Positions 24,437-30,814 of a DNA stretch of 33,615 bases are shown here, piece after piece. Source of the stretch: JBKPRX01 sp046734795 (GTDB lineage Bacteria; Actinomycetota; Thermoleophilia; Gaiellales; Gaiellaceae). The notes below the pieces were generated by a model, which was given only the letters and a program-made list of their open reading frames with translations, did not search any database and had not been told where the DNA came from. Positions within the stretch are counted from its first letter, which is position 1. Every line of letters begins with the position of its first letter. The stretch is taken from assembly GCA_046734795.1 (NCBI GenBank), contig JBKPRX010000030.1:1-33615 (forward strand), in the 5' to 3' direction. Position numbers and translations under genes: made by a program.

Positions 24437-24690
24437 GGCTCCTCCTCTTGCTGAAGGTGTCTGCCTCTACGAAACGATCGAGCTCTTCGGCGACGCTGGC
24501 GAGCGCACCGTGTCCTAAGACGTCAGCAACGCGAGTTCGGCGAGTGCCTGCCGTCACCGATCGGCCCCTCGCCAGTCGCCCTGCTTGAGCAGAAGCTACG
24601 CGGCTGTGCATCTCCGCAAAGAACGAGCGAGAGAAGGGGCGGCCTGACTGCGGATGCCTCTCTCGTCTCGTCCGCAGGCCGGCACGGCCG
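24437..24690 (-). other. long, structured 5' leader of the transporter/catabolic operon
   Basis: About 250 bases separate the probable TSS from the ATG and hold no supported gene. Near its 5' end CTGCGGA/TCCGCAG (24648-24654 with 24671-24677) can form a hairpin. The loop region (24657-24672) can instead pair with 24621-24637 over about 14 pairs with two one-base bulges. The two foldings share bases 24671-24672, so they compete. This suggests a regulatory leader, but no known riboswitch class is recognised. Confidence 0.35.
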
Positions 24691-24694
24691 CCCT

Positions 24695-24724
24695 CTTATA
24701 GCAAACGTCCGAAATACGAATCAA
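24695..24724 (-). promoter_or_regulatory. sigma70-type promoter of the transporter/catabolic operon
   Basis: On the minus strand TTGATT (24719-24724) and TATAAG (24695-24700) are separated by 18 bases. The match to TTGACA/TATAAT is good for so GC-rich a genome, and the surrounding AT-rich patch is unique in the neighbourhood. It lies at the very end of the TetR gene, so the operon can be expressed independently of that gene. Confidence 0.6.
24702..24712. promoter_or_regulatory. candidate TetR operator within the dpp-type promoter
   Basis: CAAACGTCCGA matches 9 of 11 bases of CGAACGTTCGA, the core of the perfect palindrome at 25404-25417. It lies between the -35 and -10 boxes, where a bound repressor would block RNA polymerase. 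Assigned only by similarity and position. Confidence 0.4.
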
Positions 24725-25329
24725 CTGGCCACGGCCTCCGCGGCGCGCACCTGGTCGAGGAAATGGTCAAGGATTTCGCATTGCTGGTCGGGCGGAACGC
24801 GTGCCGGGTACAAGACGGCCTCGAGCGAGATGCCTTCGACGAGGATGATCAGCTGGTGAGTGATCCAATCGGCGTCGATGCTCGTTGCGATCTCACCGAG
24901 CGTCTGCGCCTCGCTGACGCGGTGGTTGAGCGCGTCCCAGAAGCGCTCGAACTCACGGTGCTGGAGCTCGCGAAGCGACTCGTTGCCGAGGGCGAGCGAG
25001 ATGAAGTTCATCTCGATCTGTGCCTCGAGCAGTCTCTCTTGGTCCAGCGGAAGCGCCTCGAGCATGATCACGCGGAGTGCAGGGACACCGACGAGCCCCT
25101 GCGTCCGCGCGTGGATCCGCTCGTAGACGCGCCGATGCATGAGGCGGAGCGCGAAGCCGAGGAGATCTTCTTTGTCGGCGAAGTAGTGGGCGAGGATTCC
25201 CGTCGACACGCCCGCCTCGCGTGCGATTTCGCGCATCGTCGCGCCGGCGATTCCGGTTCGCGCGATCACTCTCCAGGTCGCCTCGATGAGTTCTTCCCGG
25301 CGAGCGTCATGGTCGACGATCTTCGGCAC
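24721..25329 (-). CDS. TetR/AcrR-family regulator, BetI-like
   Basis: 202 residues. The helix-turn-helix is TMREIAREAGVSTGILAHYF (31-50), followed by ADKEDLL; the wording is close to BetI-type repressors. The C-terminal ligand domain (from about residue 60) is of the TetR_C_6 size and has no recognisable ligand signature. The GTG at 25329 has AAGGAG six bases upstream and is chosen over upstream in-frame codons reaching 25515. It sits between the two catabolic units and just ahead of the importer promoter, so it is probably their ligand-released repressor (inference). The palindrome at 25404-25417 is in its own upstream region, implying autoregulation. Confidence 0.88.
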   Translation of the reverse strand: MPKIVDHDARREELIEATWRVIARTGIAGATMREIAREAGVSTGILAHYFADKEDLLGFALRLMHRRVYERIHARTQGLVGVPALRVIMLEALPLDQERLLEAQIEMNFISLALGNESLRELQHREFERFWDALNHRVSEAQTLGEIATSIDADWITHQLIILVEGISLEAVLYPARVPPDQQCEILDHFLDQVRAAEAVAS

Positions 25330-25397
25330 CTCGTTCTCCTTGCGGGGCTGGGGCTCCGCCGTTCGCCCGTCGCTCGGGCGCGGGCGCGACGGCGCGA

Positions 25398-25427
25398 TTG
25401 ATGATCGAACGTTCGATATGTTATGCG
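25398..25427 (+). promoter_or_regulatory. tentative promoter of the transketolase unit
   Basis: TTGATG (25398-25403) resembles the -35 box of the importer promoter (TTGATT). An 18-base spacer leads to TATGCG (25422-25427), a poor -10; TATGTT at 25417 is another option with bad spacing. The spacer contains the 14-bp palindrome. Confidence 0.3.
25404..25417. promoter_or_regulatory. perfect 14-bp palindrome, candidate TetR operator
   Basis: ATCGAACGTTCGAT is its own reverse complement and lies in the divergent region between the TetR gene (start 25329) and the transketolase gene (start about 25468). Size, symmetry and placement fit a TetR dimer site. A related sequence occurs in the importer promoter at 24702-24712. 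Confidence 0.65.
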
Positions 25428-25467
25428 TCTCTTTCAACGGATGCCCACACGGAGTACGCGGCCCAGG

Positions 25468-26367
25468 ATGAGCACGAGAGCGAAGCACCCTCCGCGCGGA
25501 AGCGCGGAGCGCCAAGAGTTAATCGAGCGGCTGAGCGACCGCGCGAAGTTCGTCCGGCTCGAGACTGTGCGCCTCACTCAAATCGCCGGTGCCGGCCACT
25601 ACACGGCCACGTTCTCGGCGGCTGAGCTCTTCGCGGCGCTGTACTACGCGGAACTTCAGTACCGGCCCGACGAGCCCGACTGGCCCGACCGCGATCGCTT
25701 CGTGCTCAGTAAGGGCCATGCCGCAATCGGCCTCTATCCGCTTCTCGCGGACGTCGGGTTCTTCGATCGCGCGGTCCTCGACGACTACACGCGCCTGCAC
25801 AGCGCGTTCGGCGATCACCCGGATATGCGGAAGATCTCGGGCGTCGACTTCAGCTCGGGATCGCTCGGCCACGGCTTGTCGGTCAGCCTGGGAATGGCGC
25901 TCGGCGCCCGGATCCAAGGCCGCTCGTTTCGCGTCTACTGCATGATGGGCGACGGCGAGCTCGGCGAAGGACAAATCTGGGAAGCGGCGATGGCCGCGAG
26001 CCATTTCAAGGTCGGCTCGCTCGTCGGGATCATCGACCGAAACCACCTCTCGATCGACGGCAACACCGAGACCATCATGAGCGTGGAGCCGCTGGCGGAG
26101 CGATTCAGGAGCTTCGGCTGGAAGGTTCACAGCGTCGACGGGCACGACCTCGACGCGATTCTCGACGTCTTCAACGCTCTCGAGACGGACGCGGTCGGGG
26201 CGCCGCAACTGGTCATCGCCGACACCGTCAAAGGCCGCGGTGTCCGTCGGATGGAGGGCAACATTCAGTGGCATGTCGGCAACCTCGTGGGCGAGGACTA
26301 CGACGACGTGGTCGCCGAGATCGAGAGCGGTCTGCAGCCAGTGGTCGCAGGTGGCGGCGATGGCTGA
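25468..26367 (+). CDS. transketolase N-terminal (TPP-binding) subunit of a split enzyme
   Basis: 299 residues corresponding to the first half of transketolase. It has LSKGHAAIGLY with His83, SGSLGHGLSVSLGMALG, and the thiamine diphosphate motif GDGELGEGQIWEA (161-173) ending at Asn192 (DRNHLSIDG). It works with the next protein as an alpha2beta2-type enzyme moving two-carbon ketol units. Split transketolases often have dedicated catabolic roles (for example in apiose degradation) rather than the pentose phosphate cycle. ATG 25468 is preferred on family length; ATGs at 25423 and 25441 are also possible and no start has a strong ribosome-binding site. It overlaps the next gene by eight bases (ATGGCTGA). 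Confidence 0.9.
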   Translation: MSTRAKHPPRGSAERQELIERLSDRAKFVRLETVRLTQIAGAGHYTATFSAAELFAALYYAELQYRPDEPDWPDRDRFVLSKGHAAIGLYPLLADVGFFDRAVLDDYTRLHSAFGDHPDMRKISGVDFSSGSLGHGLSVSLGMALGARIQGRSFRVYCMMGDGELGEGQIWEAAMAASHFKVGSLVGIIDRNHLSIDGNTETIMSVEPLAERFRSFGWKVHSVDGHDLDAILDVFNALETDAVGAPQLVIADTVKGRGVRRMEGNIQWHVGNLVGEDYDDVVAEIESGLQPVVAGGGDG

Positions 26368-27430
26368 TAGCACCCATGAGAAAACCTCGGGCCAGGAGAT
26401 CAGCGGCGTCTTCCGCGGTACCGCGAGCGGCGCCGAAGCGCTAAAGGACAAGAAGAGCGGCAAGGGGATCGAAGCGAGAACGATCCCCGCGTTCGTCGCC
26501 GGAGAAGAACTCGCCGATCTCGGCGACGCCGACCCGCGCATCGTCGTTCTTACCGCCGACCTTGCGGGCGCGAATCGCACCAGCGATTTCGCCGAGAGGC
26601 ATCCAGAGCGCTTCTTCAACGTCGGCGTCGCGGAGCAGAACATGGTGTCGATCGCGGCCGGCATGGCGTCCACCGGACTCGTTCCGTTCGCGGCGACGTT
26701 CGCGGCGTATCTCGCGCTGCTCGCCTGTGAGCAAGTCCGGACCGACCTCGCATACACGGGCATGCCGGTGCGGCTGCTTGCCCATCACTCGGGCATGAGC
26801 CTCGGCTATTACGGAACGAGCCATCACGCGCTCGAGGACATCGCCGTTACGCGTGCAATCGCGGACTTGACGGTGGTGTGCGCCGCGGACGCGAACCAGC
26901 TCCGTGCGATCCTTCGGCACTCCCTCGACTGGCCGGGTGCGATGTACATCCGCCTCGGACGCGGGCGCGATCCTGAGGTCTATGGCGACGTCCCCAGCGA
27001 CTTCGAGCTCGGGAAGGCCGCACGGCTCCGTGACGGCGGCGACCTGACGATCATCGCCACCGGCTCGGAAGTGCGCGCCTCTCTCGACGCTGCCGAGAGC
27101 CTTGCGGCCGACGGAATCGAGGCTCGCGTGGTCGACATGCACACGATCGACCCGATCGACCGCGCGGAGATCCTCGCCGCCGCGGACGAGACCGGTGCGA
27201 TCCTCACTGTCGAGGAGCACAACCTCTCGGGCGGACTCGGTTCTGCCGTAGCGGAAACGCTCGCTGAAGCAGGCGGCGGCGTGGCGTTCCGACGGCACGG
27301 CGTGCCGGACGAGCACGTAGTCATCGGCCCACCGGCCGCCCTCTACAACCACTACCGGCTCGACGCAGCAGGCGTCGAGTCAGTCGCACGCGAGCTCATC
27401 GGTGCGGAAAGGCAGCGAGAACATGGCTGA
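26360..27430 (+). CDS. transketolase C-terminal subunit of a split enzyme
   Basis: 356 residues, the pyrimidine-binding and C-terminal domains. FFNVGVAEQNMVSIAAGMA contains Glu92, which activates the thiamine cofactor. LAHHSGMSLGYYGTSHHALEDIA and the C-terminal TVEEHNLSGGLGSAVAE are family blocks. The first about 40 residues (THEKTSGQEISGVFRGT and on) are an extra, hydrophilic stretch not seen in most homologues. The ATG at 26360 lies within the end of the N-subunit gene, with a GGTGG-type ribosome-binding site. The 3' end overlaps the aminotransferase gene by eight bases, again ATGGCTGA. Confidence 0.92.
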   Translation: MADSTHEKTSGQEISGVFRGTASGAEALKDKKSGKGIEARTIPAFVAGEELADLGDADPRIVVLTADLAGANRTSDFAERHPERFFNVGVAEQNMVSIAAGMASTGLVPFAATFAAYLALLACEQVRTDLAYTGMPVRLLAHHSGMSLGYYGTSHHALEDIAVTRAIADLTVVCAADANQLRAILRHSLDWPGAMYIRLGRGRDPEVYGDVPSDFELGKAARLRDGGDLTIIATGSEVRASLDAAESLAADGIEARVVDMHTIDPIDRAEILAAADETGAILTVEEHNLSGGLGSAVAETLAEAGGGVAFRRHGVPDEHVVIGPPAALYNHYRLDAAGVESVARELIGAERQREHG

Positions 27431-28670
27431 TATCGCCACGCAGGCGAAGGTTCGGGCGCTCGACCTCGACCTCAGGCGGCGTGCCGCCGCGGTGATCCCG
27501 GGCGGGATGTTCGGGCATATGAACGTAACCGCACTGCCCGACGCGTTTCCGCAGTTCTACGACCGGTCCGAGGGCACGCGGGTGTGGGATGTCGACGGCA
27601 ACGAGTACGTCGACTTCATGTGCAGCTTCGGGCCGATGATCCTCGGCTACAAGCATCCTCGCGTCGAAGCTGCAGCAGCAGCCCAGGCGGCAAAAGGTGA
27701 TACGCAACCGGGGCCGGCGCCGTGCATGGTCGAGCTAGCCGAGCTGCTCGTGGATCGAGTGGCGCACGCTGACTGGGCGATCTTCGCCAAGAACGGCTCC
27801 GACGCCACGACGATCTCGCTGATGGTTGCGCGGGCCGAGACCGGTCGAAACAAGGTCCTTGCCGCTGCGGGCGCGTACCACGGTGCCCAACCCTGGGCGA
27901 CCATTCGCATGGACGGTGTCGCGCCCGAGGAGCGCGCGAATCTCCACTACTACACCTACAACGACGTTGCGAGCGTCGAGCGCGCGATCGACGAAGCAGG
28001 CGCCGGCGATGTTGCGGCGATCATCACCTCGCCCTTCAAGCACGACGCGGGCTTCGACCAGGAGGACGTGGACCCGGCGTTCGCGCGGAGGCTGCGCGAG
28101 TTGTGCGACGAGCTCGGCGCGGCGCTCGTGATGGACGAGGTCCGCACCGGCTTCCGTCTCAACCACGGCGGCAGCTGGGAACTACTCGGTGTCGAGCCGG
28201 ACCTCAGCGGGTGGAGTAAGGCGATCGCGAACGGGTACCCGCTCGCGGCAATCCTCGGGAGCGGCCGTTACCGCGAAGCCGCGCAGCGGATCTTCGTCAC
28301 CGGCTCCTTCTGGTGCGAGGCGGTGCCGATGGCGGCGGCCGTCGCGACCATCAACGCGCTACGGGATGAAGATGCAGTCGCCGTCATGGAGCGAGTCGGG
28401 ACGCGGCTGCGCGAGGGCTTCGACGAGCTCGCGAACGAAACGGGTGTCGCGATTCGGCAGACGGGGCCGGTGCAGATGCCCAATCTGAGCTTCGATGGCG
28501 ACGAGAACTATGCGAAGGCGCGGGCGTTCAGCGCCGCGATGCTCGAACGCGGTGTGATCGTGCACCCGCGGCACAACTGGTTCCTGTCCGCTGCTCATAC
28601 CGACGCCGACGTCGACCGCTTCCTCGAAGCGGCGCAAGATGGATTACGAGCCGTTCTCGAGGAGGAGTAG
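27423..28670 (+). CDS. class III PLP aminotransferase (glutamate-1-semialdehyde aminomutase-like)
   Basis: 415 residues. NGSDATTISLMVAR (124-137), AYHGAQPW (151-158), VMDEVRTGFR with Asp238, and GWSKAIANGYPLAAILG with the Schiff-base Lys266 are the class III / HemL-like blocks. True HemL would have FVNSGTEA and AYHGH, so this is a paralogue with another amino compound as substrate. Its place between transketolase and ThuA genes suggests transamination of an amino-sugar or amino-polyol intermediate in the same pathway (inference). Starts at ATG 27423 inside the transketolase gene end; a GTG at 27402 is less likely. Confidence 0.88.
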   Translation: MADIATQAKVRALDLDLRRRAAAVIPGGMFGHMNVTALPDAFPQFYDRSEGTRVWDVDGNEYVDFMCSFGPMILGYKHPRVEAAAAAQAAKGDTQPGPAPCMVELAELLVDRVAHADWAIFAKNGSDATTISLMVARAETGRNKVLAAAGAYHGAQPWATIRMDGVAPEERANLHYYTYNDVASVERAIDEAGAGDVAAIITSPFKHDAGFDQEDVDPAFARRLRELCDELGAALVMDEVRTGFRLNHGGSWELLGVEPDLSGWSKAIANGYPLAAILGSGRYREAAQRIFVTGSFWCEAVPMAAAVATINALRDEDAVAVMERVGTRLREGFDELANETGVAIRQTGPVQMPNLSFDGDENYAKARAFSAAMLERGVIVHPRHNWFLSAAHTDADVDRFLEAAQDGLRAVLEEE

Positions 28671-29485
28671 TGAACGTCCTCGTCGTTACCGGCGGACATC
28701 CGTTCGAGGAGGAGCCGTTTCTCGCGACGTTCGATCAGCTGCGCGGGATCGAGTGGCAACACGCGCCTGTCCCGGATGCGCGCGAATACTTCCAGCCAGA
28801 CCGCGCCGGCGAGTTTGACGCGATCGTCTGTTACGACATGCAGGGCTTCGAGCTTCAAAAGCCCGATCCCCCGAAGCTCCTCGAGCCGCCCGCCGACTAC
28901 GCAGAAGCCTTTCGCGGCATGCTCGAGGCCGGTCAGGGCATCGTGTTCCTCCACCACGCGATGTCAGCGTGGCCTGCGTGGCCGTTGTGGGCAGAAGTCG
29001 TCGGTGGCCGCTGGCACTACCTACCGGGTGAGCTCGACGGCCGGCAATGGCCCGCCTCCGGCTACACGAAGGAGGTGCCGCATCACATCTCGTGCATCGA
29101 ACCGTCGCACCCGGTCTGCGCGGGTGTCGAGGACGGTTTCGACATCGTCGACGAGCTCTACCTGAACCCGATCCTGGAGGATCGGATCATTCCGCTCTTC
29201 CGCACCGACTTCGAGATGTCGCCGGAGTCGTTCTATTCCGGCGAGCTCGCCGTGCGCGGACGTCTCTACGCAAACGACGGGTGGACCCATCCACGCGGAA
29301 GCGGCGTGGTCGGCTGGGTGAAGTCCGCCGGCGCGAGCCCGATCGTCTACTTCCAGCCTGGGCACGGACCGTCTGCGTACGCGAACCCGGGCTTCCAGCG
29401 TGTTCTCAGCAACGCGATCGGGTGGGTCGGCTCGGCCGACGCCCACCAGTGGGCTGCTGAGCACGCAACGGCGCTCGCGGTCTAA
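28670..29485 (+). CDS. ThuA-family (trehalose-utilisation-like) protein
   Basis: 271 residues of the class I glutamine-amidotransferase-like ThuA fold. Seen are NVLVVTGGHPFEEEPF at the N-terminus, FDAIVCYDMQGF, the hallmark QGIVFLHHAMSAW (no catalytic Cys), GGRWHYLPG, HPVCAGVEDGFDIVDELYL and VYFQPGHGPSAYANPGFQRVL near the end. ThuA-type proteins occur in sugar-catabolic clusters, including those for keto-disaccharides. The GTG at 28670 shares one base with the preceding TAG, and GGAGGAG at 28661-28667 is an ideal ribosome-binding site. It is the last gene of the plus-strand unit. Confidence 0.88.
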   Translation: MNVLVVTGGHPFEEEPFLATFDQLRGIEWQHAPVPDAREYFQPDRAGEFDAIVCYDMQGFELQKPDPPKLLEPPADYAEAFRGMLEAGQGIVFLHHAMSAWPAWPLWAEVVGGRWHYLPGELDGRQWPASGYTKEVPHHISCIEPSHPVCAGVEDGFDIVDELYLNPILEDRIIPLFRTDFEMSPESFYSGELAVRGRLYANDGWTHPRGSGVVGWVKSAGASPIVYFQPGHGPSAYANPGFQRVLSNAIGWVGSADAHQWAAEHATALAV

Positions 29486-29531
29486 GTCCGTAGCTTCCTG
29501 CCCATACGAGCGGCGCGAAGTGGCGCGTCAG

Positions 29532-29537
29532 TAGGCT
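29532..29537 (+). promoter_or_regulatory. TAGGCT -10-like box of the Eis-like gene
   Basis: TAGGCT ends seven bases before the GTG at 29545 and no ribosome-binding site is present, as expected for a leaderless message. The box is conserved, as TACGCT, in the truncated copy at 14374-14379. Confidence 0.5.
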
Positions 29538-29544
29538 CCAACGC

Positions 29545-30759
29545 GTGAGCTTCGACGTGCGCGCATGCGCGTCGGCGGACGAGTTCCGCGACGCCGTCAT
29601 GGGCCTCAGCCAGTACTTCGGCATCGATCGCGACAGCGGGCCCGTCGAGCGGTTCCGTCGCAATCTTCCTCAGGAGCGGATGCACGCGGCATTCGAGGAC
29701 GGTCACGTCGTCGGCGGGGCAGGCGCGTTCCCGTTCGAGCTCTCCGTTCCCGGCGGCCGCATCGGTTGCTCGGGCGTCACGGTCGTCGGCGTTTATCCCA
29801 CGCACCGCCGGCGCGGGGTCCTGCGAACGCTGATGCGGGCGCAGCTCAACGACATCCACGCCCGCGGCGAGCCGATCGCAGCGCTCTGGGCATCGGAGGA
29901 GACGATCTACGGCCGTTTCGGCTACGGGCTTGCCTCCTGGTCCGGCGAGATCTCGGTGCCGTACGACCACGCAGGGTTTGCGCAGCCGTTCGAGCGACTC
30001 GGTCGTGTCCGGCTCGTCACCGCGGAGGAGGCGAAGCAAGCGTTCCCGCCGATCTGGGACGAGCTGATGGCGATCCGCCCGGGTGTCTTCTCGCGCACCG
30101 AGACGTGGTGGGACACGCGCACACTCGAGGATCCAAAGGAACGCCGAAATGGCGGCGGCCCGAAGCAGTTCGCGGTCTGCGAGCTCGACGGCAAGCCGCG
30201 CGGCTACGCCATCTACCGGTACAACGCGCACTTCGACGAGGGCGTCTCGACTGCGCGGCTCGCCGTAATCGAAGCCATCTCGGCGGACCCCGTGGCGACC
30301 GCTGACCTCTGGCGCTTCCTCCTTGATATCGACTGGCAGGAGCGGATCGAGTCGGGGCTCATGCCGCCGGACCATCCGATCTTCCTCTTGCTCGCGAAGC
30401 CGCGACGCGCGCGCTACCGGCGCGGCGACGGCTTGTGGATCCGTGTCGTCGATGTCGAGGCCGCCCTTGCCGGTCGCACGTACGGAAGCGACGAGCCGCT
30501 CACGTTCGAGCTCGCCGACGCGTTCTGTCCGTGGAACGAAGGCAGGTGGCGACTCGCGGACGGCGCCGCCACGCGCACCGACGAAGCACCGATGCTGCGC
30601 GTCGACGCCGAGGCACTCGGCTCTGCCTATCTCGGCGGCATCTCCTTCGCGGAGCTCCATCAGGCGCGTCGAGTCGAGGAGATCGAGCCGGGTGCGCTCG
30701 CTCGGGCAGACCGGCTTTTCGGCTCGGCGTTACACCCCTGGTGCCCGGAGATTTTCTAG
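29545..30759 (+). CDS. Eis-like GNAT N-acetyltransferase with C-terminal SCP2-type domain
   Basis: 404 residues. The first GNAT domain has the acetyl-CoA loop VYPTHRRRGVLRTLM (84-97) and IYGRFGYG (121-128), whose second Tyr corresponds to the proposed general acid in mycobacterial Eis. A second, degenerate GNAT domain and an SCP2-like domain follow. The protein ends in CPEIF, so its last residue is Phe with a free carboxylate, which serves as base in Eis. Known members acetylate several amines on aminoglycosides or on proteins; the substrate here is unknown. A truncated relative of its first codons lies at 14371-14440. Confidence 0.9.
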   Translation: MSFDVRACASADEFRDAVMGLSQYFGIDRDSGPVERFRRNLPQERMHAAFEDGHVVGGAGAFPFELSVPGGRIGCSGVTVVGVYPTHRRRGVLRTLMRAQLNDIHARGEPIAALWASEETIYGRFGYGLASWSGEISVPYDHAGFAQPFERLGRVRLVTAEEAKQAFPPIWDELMAIRPGVFSRTETWWDTRTLEDPKERRNGGGPKQFAVCELDGKPRGYAIYRYNAHFDEGVSTARLAVIEAISADPVATADLWRFLLDIDWQERIESGLMPPDHPIFLLLAKPRRARYRRGDGLWIRVVDVEAALAGRTYGSDEPLTFELADAFCPWNEGRWRLADGAATRTDEAPMLRVDAEALGSAYLGGISFAELHQARRVEEIEPGALARADRLFGSALHPWCPEIF

Positions 30760-30814
30760 TCGCGCGCGTCCCTCGGCTGGGGGAGTCACTCGACGCAGTC
30801 TGGCGATACCCGAA

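Noticed and set aside
25330..25515. Upstream extension of the TetR frame
   Set aside because: It would run through the palindrome and the divergent gene start; the GTG at 25329 has a good AAGGAG site and fits family length.
14371..29586. Simple target-site duplication flanking the catabolic block
   Set aside because: The two copies differ at about a fifth of positions, with silent codon changes and an indel, so they are diverged paralogous sequences rather than a fresh insertion duplication.
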